From contig CAWBIT010000008.1 in the NCBI GenBank assembly GCA_963789025.1, positions 124,001-188,000 on the forward strand: 64,000 nucleotides of DNA. Reading direction: 5' to 3'. This document shows, piece by piece, positions 16,367 to 25,694 of this stretch. Under the pieces are notes generated by a model. That model was given only the letters and a program-made list of their open reading frames with translations, was not told the DNA's origin and made no database searches. The position numbers were made by a program, and so were the translations under genes. Origin of the DNA: AP-15 sp963789025. GTDB taxonomy: Bacteria; Pseudomonadota; Alphaproteobacteria; ATCC43930; CGMCC-115725. Position 1 is the stretch's first letter. Every line of letters begins with the position of its first letter.

Positions 16367-18162
16367 GCTCCGTCCTCTCCTGTATCGGCTTCTTCTCCGG
16401 GGTCTTCGGGAGATGTCTCATCCCCGTCGGGCTCGGCCGCCGCAAACCGCTCTCGAACGGCGGCGATCGTCGCTCCCGGGAACGTCTCGAGCACCGCCTG
16501 AACCAACGGGTGGCTCGTCACCTCGTTCCGCAGATCCCGCTGGCGGCCCTCCTCCTGCTCGCGCAGGGTCGGCTCTCCTTCCGCCTCGGAAACGGCGATC
16601 AGCCACCGGCTTCCGGTCCATTCGCCCAGCAGCTGGCCGAGGCGGTTCGTCAGATCGCGCGGTGCGCTGGAGGCCGGACGGACCTCGATCCGCCCCGGTT
16701 CGAAATGAACCAGATGAACATCCGACCAGAGGTGTGATCGGAGCAGCGCCTCGCGCCTTTTGTCGAACAACGCGATGACCTCGGCAAAACTTTGGGGCAT
16801 CGGGTCGTGCGCGGGCTGGATGCCAGGAGTGGGAAGCTCGGCGGTAAGCTCGGCAAGGGCTCGCAACGCATTCCCAGCGCTCGGCCGCGTGGGCGCGGTT
16901 TCCGTGGGCTGCACAACGGCAACGGCGGACGCATCAGCAGGCCCGTTCGACGCGATGGCCGCGCCGTTGCCCCGACTTCCTGCTGAGCTTCGGGCAGGGC
17001 TCGGGGCTGCCATCACGGAGCGGACCAGATCGCGCGGGGCCGGCAGATCGGCGACGTAGGCGAGACGCACGAGCACCATTTCGGCGGCCTGGATCGGCGA
17101 GGGCGCGACTTGCACCTCTTCGAGGCCCTTCAGCAGCATCTGCCAGGCGCGAGCGAGCACCGGTATCGTCAGCTTTTCGGCCAGCGGCCCGGCCCGCGCG
17201 CGATCACCTTCGGCGATCGGGTCGCCGGTCCCGGCCTCTGGTGCGAGCTTCAACCGGGTCACGAAATGGCTGAGGTCGAGAAGATCCTGCAAGACCATCA
17301 GCGGGTCCGCCCCGCCCCGATAAAGGTGACCCATTTGCGTGAGCGAAGTCGGCGCATCGCCGCGCAACACGCTCTCCAGCAAATCGAAGACGAGCCCGCG
17401 ATCGGCGACCCCCAGCATGTCGCGCACCGCGGCTTCTGCAACCCGCCCGCCCGAGAGAGCGATCGCCTGATCGAGCAGAGACAGCCCGTCGCGCACCGAG
17501 CCGTCGGCGGCGCGGGCGATCAGCGCGAGGGCCGCCGGCTCGACCTCGACGCCCTCCGCCTCGGCGATCCGACGATAATGCGGGATCAGCTGTTCGACCG
17601 GGACGCGGCGCAACGAGAAACGCTGACAACGCGACAGGACGGTGACCGGGACTTTGTTGATCTCCGTTGTCGCGAACACGAATTTGACGTCGGGCGGCGG
17701 CTCTTCGAGGGTCTTCAACAGCGCGTTGAAGGCGTTTTTCGAGAGCATGTGCACTTCGTCGATGATGTAGACCTTGTAGCGCCCGGAGACCGGCCGGTAG
17801 CGCACCCCCTCGGTCAACTCGCGGATGTCGTCGACGCCGGTGCGCGAAGCGGCGTCCATCTCCAACACATCGACATGGCGGTCGTCTGCAATCGCCAGGC
17901 ATTGCGCGCACTGGCCGCAAGGTTCTGCCGTCGAGCCGCCCGAGCCGTCAGGTCCGACGCAATTGAGGGCGCGCGCGAGAATGCGGGCGGTTGTCGTCTT
18001 GCCGACGCCGCGCACGCCGGTGAGGATGAAGGCGTGGGCGATCCGCCCCGTCGCGATCGCGTTCGACAGGGTGCGCACCATCGCCTCCTGCCCGATCAGC
18101 TCGGCGAAGGTCGAAGGCCGATATTTGCGGGCGAGGACGCGATATGCCGCCGAATCGCTCAT
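16363..18162 (-). CDS. dnaX: DNA polymerase III subunits gamma/tau
   Basis: The 599-residue clamp-loader ATPase has Walker A GVRGVGKTTTARI near residue 50. A zinc motif with four Cys follows at about 67-85 (CVGP ... CGQCAQC), then Walker B IIDEVHML, the sensor-1 segment FVFATTEINKVPVTVLSRCQRF and SVRDGLSLLDQAI. The C-terminal third is the Ala/Pro-rich tau linker and the polymerase-binding domain. No obvious slippery sequence for gamma production was identified. It is followed by ybaB with an overlap and preceded by the SRP RNA gene on the same strand. Confidence 0.96.
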   Translation of the reverse strand: MSDSAAYRVLARKYRPSTFAELIGQEAMVRTLSNAIATGRIAHAFILTGVRGVGKTTTARILARALNCVGPDGSGGSTAEPCGQCAQCLAIADDRHVDVLEMDAASRTGVDDIRELTEGVRYRPVSGRYKVYIIDEVHMLSKNAFNALLKTLEEPPPDVKFVFATTEINKVPVTVLSRCQRFSLRRVPVEQLIPHYRRIAEAEGVEVEPAALALIARAADGSVRDGLSLLDQAIALSGGRVAEAAVRDMLGVADRGLVFDLLESVLRGDAPTSLTQMGHLYRGGADPLMVLQDLLDLSHFVTRLKLAPEAGTGDPIAEGDRARAGPLAEKLTIPVLARAWQMLLKGLEEVQVAPSPIQAAEMVLVRLAYVADLPAPRDLVRSVMAAPSPARSSAGSRGNGAAIASNGPADASAVAVVQPTETAPTRPSAGNALRALAELTAELPTPGIQPAHDPMPQSFAEVIALFDKRREALLRSHLWSDVHLVHFEPGRIEVRPASSAPRDLTNRLGQLLGEWTGSRWLIAVSEAEGEPTLREQEEGRQRDLRNEVTSHPLVQAVLETFPGATIAAVRERFAAAEPDGDETSPEDPGEEADTGEDGA

Positions 18163-18183
18163 TCTCGAAAACCATGTCGAGAC

Positions 18184-18286
18184 AAAGGAGACCGGACGAA
18201 CGACCCAGATCGGGGCTCGTTACGGCTGCTTCCTTCCGGACCTGACCGGGTTGGCGAGGGACCTGTCCGTCGCCGGCCTCCCCTGG
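18184..18286 (-). ncRNA. ffs: Signal recognition particle RNA, small bacterial (4.5S) type
   Basis: The minus strand carries the SRP domain IV core GTCAGGTCCGGAAGGAAGCA at 18226-18247 (approximate), with the GGAA tetraloop and asymmetric loop. The 5' arm GGAGGCCGGCGACGGAC (about 18265-18281) pairs with the 3' arm GTTCGTCCGGTCTCC (about 18187-18203), closing a single hairpin of about 100 bases. A TATAGT-like -10 box lies just upstream of the 5' end near 18290. Exact ends are estimated. The ffs-dnaX order is common in alphaproteobacteria. Confidence 0.93.
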
Positions 18287-18351
18287 CACTATATCAGCTG
18301 TCGGCGATGCGAGGGCAAGCATCGCATGCGCGGAGAAGGTCTCCGTCCCAC

Positions 18352-19488
18352 TCAATGGCGCATAAAGTAGACGCGATGGAGCTGGTCGCGGAAGCTTCGG
18401 CTGGAGGCGAGCGCGGTCTCGAAATCGGTCTTGCCGAGCACATAGGTATCGACTTCGCCCTCGGCGACGACGGTGGCGTTGCGCGGCTCGCCGCTGATCA
18501 GCGCAACCTCGCCGAAGAAATCGCCCGGCCCCAACCGAGCCACCTCGTGATCGGCGCGGATCACCTCGACCTCGCCATCCGAGATCACGAAAAACTCTTC
18601 CCCGGGCTCCCCCTCGCGAACGATCGTCTCGCCGGCAGCGAAATGGCGTTTCTTGACGTGCTCCGCGACATCGGTGAGCTGCTGTGGAGTTAGCGCCTTG
18701 AACAGGTCGATCGGGCGCAGGAATTCGCAGATCCGCAACGCATCGTGCAACACCACATCGGACACGATCCGGCCATCCACCATGTGGACCAGGCGGTCGG
18801 CCGAATCGATTATACGGTGATCGTGGGTGACCATCATTACGGCCGCGCCATAATCGATCGTAGTCTGCTTGAGGAGATGGATGACGTTCATCGTCGAATC
18901 CTTGTCGAGCGCCGCGGTCGGCTCGTCGGCAAGGATCAGCCTTGGATGATTGACAAGAGCGCGGCCGATCGCGACCCGCTGGCGCTCGCCGCCCGACAGG
19001 AATCTCGGCTTGTGGTCGATGCGATGGCCGAGCCCCAGGCGCTCCAGAATCCCGGCACAGCGCTGCCGCGTCTCGCCGGGTGAAGACTCGCCGAGCTGCG
19101 CCGCCATCTTGACGTTCTCGAAGGCTGAGAGGGCATCGAACAGATTGTGCATCTGAAAGATGAAACCGATGTCGCGGCGCACCTCCACGAGCTCGCTGCC
19201 GCCGAGTTGCGACAGGTCACGGCCGAGCACGTCGATCCTGCCTTCCTGCGCCGAGCGCAATGCCCCGATCAGGGTCAACAAAGTGGTCTTGCCGGCCCCA
19301 GAGGGGCCGGTCATTACGACGAGCTGACCTGCGGGAATCTCGATTGAGTTGCCGAACAGGACTTGGTTGCGCGCTTCGCCCTCACCGTAATAGTGGTCCA
19401 GGCCGTGCACCCGCACGACCGGTTCCGGTGCGGTAGGCCGCGCGACCGGCGACGCCTCCCACCGCTCGGCGACGAGAGAAGCGCACAT
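18352..19488 (-). CDS. DevA-type ABC exporter ATPase fused to a cyclic-nucleotide-binding domain
   Basis: The 378-residue protein starts at ATG 19488, which overlaps the upstream permease stop (ATGA). The N-terminal ATPase domain has Walker A GPSGAGKTT, Q-loop FIFQMHNLF, signature LSGGERQR, Walker B LILADEPT and the H-loop MMVTHDHR. Residues about 250-378 form a cNMP-binding beta-roll: FAAGETIVREGEPGEEFFVISDGEVEVI, then GPGDFFGEVALISGEPRNATVVA, the phosphate-binding cassette with Glu and Arg present. The family drives MacB/DevC-type permeases. The fused domain suggests control by a cyclic nucleotide (inference). Confidence 0.92.
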   Translation of the reverse strand: MCASLVAERWEASPVARPTAPEPVVRVHGLDHYYGEGEARNQVLFGNSIEIPAGQLVVMTGPSGAGKTTLLTLIGALRSAQEGRIDVLGRDLSQLGGSELVEVRRDIGFIFQMHNLFDALSAFENVKMAAQLGESSPGETRQRCAGILERLGLGHRIDHKPRFLSGGERQRVAIGRALVNHPRLILADEPTAALDKDSTMNVIHLLKQTTIDYGAAVMMVTHDHRIIDSADRLVHMVDGRIVSDVVLHDALRICEFLRPIDLFKALTPQQLTDVAEHVKKRHFAAGETIVREGEPGEEFFVISDGEVEVIRADHEVARLGPGDFFGEVALISGEPRNATVVAEGEVDTYVLGKTDFETALASSRSFRDQLHRVYFMRH

Positions 19489-20693
19489 CAGAACACCTCG
19501 GCCGGGTCGGCCGTGATCACTCGCCGGACGGCCATTGCCGCCGAGATCAGGCACATCCCCAGGGTCAGGCCGAGGCTGACGAGCGTCAGCCGCATGGTCA
19601 TGTGCAGCGGCAACAGCGCAAATCGACCAATGACGTAATAGAGCAGGAGGCTCAGCAGCAATGCCGGGACCCACCCCGCCAAGGCATTAAACGCCGCCTG
19701 TTCAAACACCACACGCAGCAGATAGCCGGTTTTATATCCCATCGCCTTCAAAGTCGCATATTGCGGTAGCTGATCGGAAAGATCGGTGTAGGTGACTTGA
19801 TACGAGATCAGCATTCCAACCACAAACCCAACAATCGTGCCCATCGCAAAGATCGGTCCGGCCGAGGACACGTCTGCCTGAAATTTGCGCTCGAACTCGA
19901 GCAGCTGCGGCTTGGTGAACACCGCGATCGTGTCGGGCAAGGCTTTTCTCAAGGATTGCTCGACAGCGGCTGGGTCATCGCCATCACGGACCTTGAGGAC
20001 GCCGACATCGACGGCAGCGGGATCGCCGGCCGGACGACGGAGGAGGCTCGCAAACGTGCGGTCGCTCATGATGACCGTGCCGTCGCTCTGGAAATCGGGG
20101 CCGAGGGCAAAGCCGCCGACGATTTTGACCTTGGTGCCGTTGAGCTCGGCGTCTGTCGCAGCACTATCCATGCCGAGAAAGCGCCGGGCGCGACGGTCGA
20201 CGAGCACGGTATTCGGTTCCTTCAATTTGTCGCGAGAAGCGTTCACGTCGGCGAACGAAAAGACCGGCGCATCGGGATCGAAGCCGAAGGCGCGAACCAG
20301 AAACACCTTGCCGTCAATCGGGTTCTTCCAGAAAAAATTGAACCAGTCGGCGTAGAGCGGCCGCGCGCTCGCAACGCCGGGCACATTGCGCGCCTTGTCG
20401 AGATCGGCGCGGGGAAAGGGATCTCGCGTGGCAAACTGATACTTATGGGCGCTCTGCAACAGAATATCGCCGTCGAGGCCGCGGATGACCGCGAACGCGC
20501 TCTCGAAAAAGGCCTGCTCGAAGCCGAGTTGCATCAGCATAAGCAGCACTGCGAAGCCGATGCCACCGGCCGAGCGCAGCAGCCGCGACTTGTTCGAGAC
20601 AAGATTGCGCCAAGCGAGCGGGACCGAGCCAGGTTGCGCTATTCCGGCGAGCCCCGCAGGAGGGTGTCGAATGGGGTCGGAGGTAGCCGACAG
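19488..20693 (-). CDS. DevC-like ABC transporter permease (second of pair)
   Basis: The FtsX/MacB-fold permease spans about 401 residues, with an N-terminal membrane helix (GIGFAVLLMLMQLGFEQAFF), a large periplasmic domain and three C-terminal membrane segments ending AVRRVITADPAEVF. No in-frame ATG, GTG or TTG lies between the previous gene's stop and the conserved SVPLAWRNLVSNKSRLLRSA. The best start is a CTG at 20693, eight bases after an AAGGG site. The first permease ends 12 bases upstream. The two permeases and the ATPase form one export unit; no DevB-type adaptor is in the operon. Confidence 0.85.
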   Translation of the reverse strand: MSATSDPIRHPPAGLAGIAQPGSVPLAWRNLVSNKSRLLRSAGGIGFAVLLMLMQLGFEQAFFESAFAVIRGLDGDILLQSAHKYQFATRDPFPRADLDKARNVPGVASARPLYADWFNFFWKNPIDGKVFLVRAFGFDPDAPVFSFADVNASRDKLKEPNTVLVDRRARRFLGMDSAATDAELNGTKVKIVGGFALGPDFQSDGTVIMSDRTFASLLRRPAGDPAAVDVGVLKVRDGDDPAAVEQSLRKALPDTIAVFTKPQLLEFERKFQADVSSAGPIFAMGTIVGFVVGMLISYQVTYTDLSDQLPQYATLKAMGYKTGYLLRVVFEQAAFNALAGWVPALLLSLLLYYVIGRFALLPLHMTMRLTLVSLGLTLGMCLISAAMAVRRVITADPAEVF

Positions 20694-20704
20694 AACCCGG
20701 ACCC

Positions 20705-21862
20705 TTAGAACACGTCGGCCGGCTCGGCGCGGCGCAGACTGCCGACAGAGAGCAACGCCGAAATCAACGCCATGGCGAGCGCAGCGGCGAAGACGGCGAG
20801 GAGGCGCATCTCGCTCATCGTCACCGGCAGCAACGTCTCCTCGCGAATCACCGAGTAGAGCGCCAGCGCGACACCCAAGGCCGGAATGAACCCGGCGATG
20901 ACGATCAGCAGCGACATCGCGCTGACCGTCCCGGCCAGCGAGCGGTCGGGATAGCCGATCGCCTTCAAGGTGGCGAATTGCGGCAATTGCCGGCTGACCT
21001 GCGTCGAGACGATCTGGTAGACGATCATGATCCCGACCACGAATGAGATCAGCAGCCCCGATCCGAAGATGATCCCGACCGAGGTGCGGGTCGTCCAATA
21101 GGCCGTTTCCTGCGCCTCGAGCGCTTTACGCGTGAAGACCTGGAGGCCGGAGCCGACCGTCTTGCGCAAATTGTCGGCGGCATGATCGGGGTCCACCCCG
21201 GGTTTCAGCTGGATCGCGCCGAGATTGACGACGTTCAGACCCCGTTGCGGAAACAGCCGGGCAAAATTTGCCTCGCTGGCCATTACGACCCCGAGGCCCA
21301 TGAACCCAGTGCCCAGCATATATTGCCCCCCGATCGTGATTTTGCGGTCGCCGATGTCGACGATCCGGCCGGTATCGAGCGGCCCGAACATCGGACGGGT
21401 GGTGCTGTCGACGAGAACCGTGTCGGCGCGCTCGAGAACACTGGTTTGTCGGTTGATGCTGTCGGGAGTGAAGACGTGGCTCGTGGGATCGAAGCCTATC
21501 ACAAAAACATCCGGCCATAGCCCCCCTTCGCCGCTCCTCCATTTGGCAAAGCCGAAATAGATCGGCGTCGCCCTCTCGACATCGGGCGAGGACCGGACTG
21601 GGCCAATTTGGTTCAGCGGAAAGGCGCCAGGCTGGGCCTGATACTCGTATTCGTCCGAGGCGAGCAGCAGGTCGAACCTCATATTATCGTAGAGCAACAG
21701 GCCGCCCCGCGGCACGGCGTAGAAAAAGCCGAGCTCGACAAAGACGAGGAGGATCGCCATGAAAATCCCGATCAGTGCGAGCCCGGTCCGTCTCTTGTCA
21801 TAGGTCAAGATACGCCAGGCGAGTGGAACCTTCACGGTCGGCCGGCTCAATTCCCGCTGCAA
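20705..21862 (-). CDS. DevC-like ABC transporter permease (first of pair)
   Basis: The product is 385 residues from a TTG at 21862; a GTG at 21835 giving MKVPLAWRILTYDKRR is also plausible. It opens with a membrane helix (GLALIGIFMAILLVFVELGFF), followed by a large periplasmic domain and three C-terminal helices, including the FATLKAIGYPDRSL motif of the DevC/MacB family. It is paralogous to the permease downstream. Together they probably form a heterodimeric exporter driven by the cNMP-domain ATPase. The TolC-type gene is divergent, with 193 bases between them. Confidence 0.88.
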   Translation of the reverse strand: MQRELSRPTVKVPLAWRILTYDKRRTGLALIGIFMAILLVFVELGFFYAVPRGGLLLYDNMRFDLLLASDEYEYQAQPGAFPLNQIGPVRSSPDVERATPIYFGFAKWRSGEGGLWPDVFVIGFDPTSHVFTPDSINRQTSVLERADTVLVDSTTRPMFGPLDTGRIVDIGDRKITIGGQYMLGTGFMGLGVVMASEANFARLFPQRGLNVVNLGAIQLKPGVDPDHAADNLRKTVGSGLQVFTRKALEAQETAYWTTRTSVGIIFGSGLLISFVVGIMIVYQIVSTQVSRQLPQFATLKAIGYPDRSLAGTVSAMSLLIVIAGFIPALGVALALYSVIREETLLPVTMSEMRLLAVFAAALAMALISALLSVGSLRRAEPADVF

Positions 21863-22055
21863 CGATTGCGAAGGAGCGCGGGCGCTGTCACAACTCCAAC
21901 CCCGTCTTCCCTACCCATCGCCATCCATTGCCCGAACGAGTTCTGTCAGACTGTAAGAATGCGCGGATCGCCGGGTCAACCCCCCGGTGTATGATCTTCG
22001 CGCTTCGCGGGCCCGGTACGGCCGACGCTCGTCAGGACAAGGCGCCGTTTGGTCC

Positions 22056-23558
22056 ATGCCCCCGAGTCCGTCGAAATCGACCCGCACCGCACGGCTGAGG
22101 GCGTCACTGGCCGGCTTGGCCCTATTGTTGGCGGCCTGCGGCGCGATCCAGCCGAAGCTGGCAACCGATCCCAATGCACTCGCACCGCCGACCGCGACAA
22201 AATCATGGGCGCCGGAAGAGGTGACGCGCATTCCCGGCGGGAAGGCCACGCTGGACGCGTTTTCTGCTCGGTCGGCTCCGTCTCCCGCCGCAATTCAGCC
22301 CGGGCGCGTCTACGACCTGCCGAATTTGATCGATCTTGCGCAGCAAACCAACCCCGAGACGCGTGCGGCGTGGCAAGCAACACGCGCCGTGGCCGCCAGA
22401 CTCGGGATCGCGGAAGGCGCCTATCTCCCGACGCTTAGTGCCATCGGCATGGCGAGCTATGCCCACCTGCCGGATTACGACAAGATGGGGCCGTTCCTGG
22501 TTCGCACCGGTGTGCTCGAGCCGTTGCTACGGCTGGATTGGCTGTTGCTGGACTTCGGGCGGCGCACCGCGGATCTCGACAACGCGGCGCAGACCCTGCT
22601 CGCCGCCAATCTCCAGTTCAACCGTAAGCAGCAAAGCGTGATATTCGCTGTGCAGAAAGCGTATTTCGCCTTCGATGCGAGCCGCGCCCGGGTCACGGCG
22701 CGGGAGACGGCGCTAAAAGCCGCAACCGCAGTGGAGCAGGCGACCGGCATCCGCAGCCGCAGCGGCCTCGCATCGATCACCGATATTCTGCTCGCGCGCC
22801 AGGTGGTATTGCAGCAGCAATTTGACATTGCCAGTGCGCAACGTGACGTCCACGCGGCTGAGGCGCAGCTTGCGCAGGCAATCGGCATCTCGCCGGCTTC
22901 CCTGCCGCAGGTTGCCTCGCTCTCTTCGTTGCCGTTACCGGGAGGGCTGCCGGCATCGGTGGATTCATTGCTACAGCAGGCCGTCTCCAGCCGCCCCGAC
23001 CTCGCCGCGAAATTCGCCGATGTGAGGGCCCGCGAGGCGGAACTGGATCGAGCCCGCGCCGACTATCTCCCCAAGCTGTCTGCAAACGGCGAATTGGGCG
23101 GTGTCTTTCGCGAGCTCGACAGCCTGAACCTGGGTCCGAACGGCACGAATTTTTACCCGCACCGAACCACGTGGACCGTCGGGCTTCAGTTTAGCTGGGA
23201 GCTGTTCGATGGCTTCATTCGGGACAACCGGGTGCGCGAAGCCAAGGCGCGGCGCGATCAGGCGCGGGCGGATCTCGACGCGCTGCAACTCGCGAGCCAA
23301 GCCGAGGTGTGGACCGCCTATGCCGATTTCCAGTCGGCCGTCTCGCAGCATCAGTTCGCCGTTGCCCTCGTCGCCACGACGAAGTCCGGATACGACAGCG
23401 CGCTAACCGGCTACGGCAGTGGCATCACCAATTTCGTCGATCTCCTCGCCGCCGAGCGTGACTATGCGCGCGCGCTCGCCGTCGAGGTCGACACCCGCGC
23501 CGCCATCCTCGACAGCGCGGCCGCGCTGGCCTTTGCTGCGGGAACGACCGCCAGCTAG
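22056..23558 (+). CDS. TolC-family outer-membrane efflux lipoprotein
   Basis: The product is 500 residues from ATG 22056. The signal peptide ends in the lipobox LLLAAC (Cys about residue 28), so it should be lipid-anchored in the outer membrane. Two repeats of the outer-membrane efflux domain follow: QTNPETRAAWQATRAVAARLGIAEG in the first, then SSRPDLAAKFADVRAREAELDRARADYLPKL in the second. It would form the outer-membrane channel of a tripartite pump. It is divergent from the DevC operon and overlaps the convergent FUSC gene stop by four bases, so either exporter may use it. Confidence 0.92.
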   Translation: MPPSPSKSTRTARLRASLAGLALLLAACGAIQPKLATDPNALAPPTATKSWAPEEVTRIPGGKATLDAFSARSAPSPAAIQPGRVYDLPNLIDLAQQTNPETRAAWQATRAVAARLGIAEGAYLPTLSAIGMASYAHLPDYDKMGPFLVRTGVLEPLLRLDWLLLDFGRRTADLDNAAQTLLAANLQFNRKQQSVIFAVQKAYFAFDASRARVTARETALKAATAVEQATGIRSRSGLASITDILLARQVVLQQQFDIASAQRDVHAAEAQLAQAIGISPASLPQVASLSSLPLPGGLPASVDSLLQQAVSSRPDLAAKFADVRAREAELDRARADYLPKLSANGELGGVFRELDSLNLGPNGTNFYPHRTTWTVGLQFSWELFDGFIRDNRVREAKARRDQARADLDALQLASQAEVWTAYADFQSAVSQHQFAVALVATTKSGYDSALTGYGSGITNFVDLLAAERDYARALAVEVDTRAAILDSAAALAFAAGTTAS

Positions 23559-24625
23559 GATTGACGTTCGTGCTGCTGCTCCAACAACGGGGCCAGCAGC
23601 AGCGCAATAAGCGCGGTAACAAGAAATCCCCACATGGCCCCGGCGACGTTCAAGAGGCTGGGCACGATGTCGATCGCAAATCGGACGTCCAGCAACAGCA
23701 CAAGCGTTACGGTGACCGCGCCCGGCACGGCGGCAAAGGCGATACGCGGGCCGCCATGTGCGACCCAACCCGCCGTAAAATAGCAGCAGCCCGCGAGCAC
23801 AGCAAAAAAGGCGAGATCGTCCATCAGCGGCGCGCCTACCGCGATCATCAGAAAGGCGAGCGCGGCGCAACTCGCACCGCAAAGCTGGCGCAGCGGCATC
23901 CTCCGCCAGACCGCCCGCAGATCCGGATCGGCGGTGAGCAGGACCGCAATGACCCCGGTGCGGATTTCGGGCAGATTGATTGTGTTGTAGAACAGCATCT
24001 GCAGGCCGATTGCGCTCACCGCGAGCAGCGCAAAGCCAACCAATTCTCGTCGTCCGGGAGGCACGGGCGCTTCTTCGCGGGTCGCCGGCAGGGCGAACGA
24101 AGCTGTCGCCGCTGCGACCGCCCAAGCCGTACCGGCGAGGGCGAGCGCATTGAACAGCGCAGCGTCAATTGCTCCCTGCGGGTCGGGCAGGTAGGCAGGC
24201 TCCGCGAAGGACAGGACCAGAGCTGCCAAAATGAAAGCCGCGCGCGCAGCAGTGATGCGAGAAAGCACCAGCAGCAGCGTCAGTGCTCCACATTGCAGCG
24301 GCAGGTAGAGCCAGGGCTGATCGTAGGTGGTGACCGCCAGCAGAATCGCGAAACCGGCGCCGACAAACGCTGCGCCGGTCGTCTCGACCGCTTGGCGGAA
24401 TGGGCGTTGTGCCGGCGGTACGGTCAACAGCAGGATGCCGGCGAAGACTAGCACCGGGTACGGAATGCGAAAGGTGACGGTCGCGATTACCCCGGTCAGC
24501 GCCAGACCAGCAAAGCCCAGAGTAGCAATACAACGCTCCCGCGAGGGCGCGAGCTCCAGACGGATGAAGCGGAGCGCCGGATCCTCAGGCGAGGTGGAGG
24601 CTTCGGTCCCAGCCACGGACTTCAT
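23555..24625 (-). CDS. FUSC/aromatic-acid-exporter-like inner membrane protein (MdtO-like)
   Basis: The 356-residue protein has about ten hydrophobic segments in two sets separated by a short hydrophilic stretch (PATREEAPVPPGRREL). This resembles the membrane domains of FUSC/AaeB-type efflux proteins, but without their large cytosolic domain. Its ATG overlaps the HlyD-type adaptor stop (ATGA, 24622-24625). With YtcA, the adaptor and the TolC-type channel it matches the ytcA-mdtNOP arrangement of E. coli. Substrates of such pumps are usually aromatic or dye-like compounds. Confidence 0.75.
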   Translation of the reverse strand: MKSVAGTEASTSPEDPALRFIRLELAPSRERCIATLGFAGLALTGVIATVTFRIPYPVLVFAGILLLTVPPAQRPFRQAVETTGAAFVGAGFAILLAVTTYDQPWLYLPLQCGALTLLLVLSRITAARAAFILAALVLSFAEPAYLPDPQGAIDAALFNALALAGTAWAVAAATASFALPATREEAPVPPGRRELVGFALLAVSAIGLQMLFYNTINLPEIRTGVIAVLLTADPDLRAVWRRMPLRQLCGASCAALAFLMIAVGAPLMDDLAFFAVLAGCCYFTAGWVAHGGPRIAFAAVPGAVTVTLVLLLDVRFAIDIVPSLLNVAGAMWGFLVTALIALLLAPLLEQQHERQS

Positions 24626-25692
24626 TGCGCGGAAGCTACCGGCATCCCCGGGACATTCAGCGGTTTGCCGTCCGGCGGGAAGCCGGTGATCGTGGCGACC
24701 GCCGTCATCCCCATCCGAAACGGGGCGTCGGGCGGGGGTGCGTCGAGGATGACGCGCACCGGAATGCGTTGCGCGAGCCTCGCCCAGTTCAAGGTCGGAT
24801 CAACCTTGGGTAAGAGCCCCACGGCCTGTCCGGAGGGCGACAGAACGCTCCAGGCGATCCCTTGCACGACACCGTGAAAGGTGCGGCCGGGATAGCCGAC
24901 CAAGTTCACGCGAGCCTCCATGCCCGGCTCGATTGCCGGCAGCAGGGTCTCGCGGAAGTTTCCCAGCACGTACCACATGCGCCGGTCGACCAATGCGAAA
25001 ACGCGCTCGCCAATGTGAGCATAATCGCCGAGAGAGATATTGAGATTGGTCACCAGCCCCTTGAAGGGCGCACGGACATAGCAATACGCAACGTTCAGCT
25101 CGGCCAGCCGGACGCGCGCCTTCGCCGTCTCCAGTCGGCCGTTGACGTCGCCTTGCTGCGCCAGCAGCTTCTCTTGCTGCGCCAGCTGCGACTGCGCGTG
25201 CTGAACCGCGGCTTCGAGCGAATGGGCCTTGCTGACCGCCTGCTGATATTGATCGGCGCTGATGAACCGGCCGCCGACGAGCGGTTCCAGCCGGCCGGCA
25301 TGGGTGCGCGCATAAGCCGTGTCCGCCTGCAGCCGGGTAACTTCCGCGCGCCCTGCCGCGATCGCCTGCTCGATGCCGCTGACCTCGGCCTGAGCGACGA
25401 TAAGCTCGCCCTGCGCGCGCTGCAGCTCGGCCTCGTATGGCCGCGGGTCGATCACGAACAGCAGGTCGTTCGCTTCGACCGGCTGATTGTCGACGACGTT
25501 GAGTTGTACGAGCGGCCCTTGCACATGCGGCGCAATCCCAATCACGTTTGCGCTGACATAAGCATCGTCAGTGCGCGGGTTTCCGCTGCTCGTCCGTGCG
25601 GCCATGACCGCCCCCGCAATGCCGGCGACGATGATCGCCAGCCCGATCAGCCGTCCCAAAATGCGCACGGGCAAAGGCGCTGGGCCGTTCAT
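24622..25692 (-). CDS. HlyD-family periplasmic adaptor (MdtN/EmrA-like)
   Basis: The 356-residue product starts at ATG 25692. It has one N-terminal membrane anchor (LIGLAIIVAGIAGAVMA) and a lipoyl-like strand pair (TDDAYVSANVIGIAPHVQGPLVQLNVVDNQPVEANDLLFVIDPRPY). A long alpha-helical hairpin follows (about 85-190), then the second half-motif VRAPFKGLVTNLNISLGDYAHIGERVFALV and a beta-barrel domain. It would bridge the inner-membrane pump and the TolC channel. It starts two bases after the YtcA-like gene. Confidence 0.92.
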   Translation of the reverse strand: MNGPAPLPVRILGRLIGLAIIVAGIAGAVMAARTSSGNPRTDDAYVSANVIGIAPHVQGPLVQLNVVDNQPVEANDLLFVIDPRPYEAELQRAQGELIVAQAEVSGIEQAIAAGRAEVTRLQADTAYARTHAGRLEPLVGGRFISADQYQQAVSKAHSLEAAVQHAQSQLAQQEKLLAQQGDVNGRLETAKARVRLAELNVAYCYVRAPFKGLVTNLNISLGDYAHIGERVFALVDRRMWYVLGNFRETLLPAIEPGMEARVNLVGYPGRTFHGVVQGIAWSVLSPSGQAVGLLPKVDPTLNWARLAQRIPVRVILDAPPPDAPFRMGMTAVATITGFPPDGKPLNVPGMPVASAQ

Positions 25693-25694
25693 GC

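Noticed and set aside
17110..18693. A 527-codon plus-strand frame
   Set aside because: It is antisense to dnaX and the SRP RNA, and its Arg/His/Gln-rich text is typical of GC-rich shadow frames.
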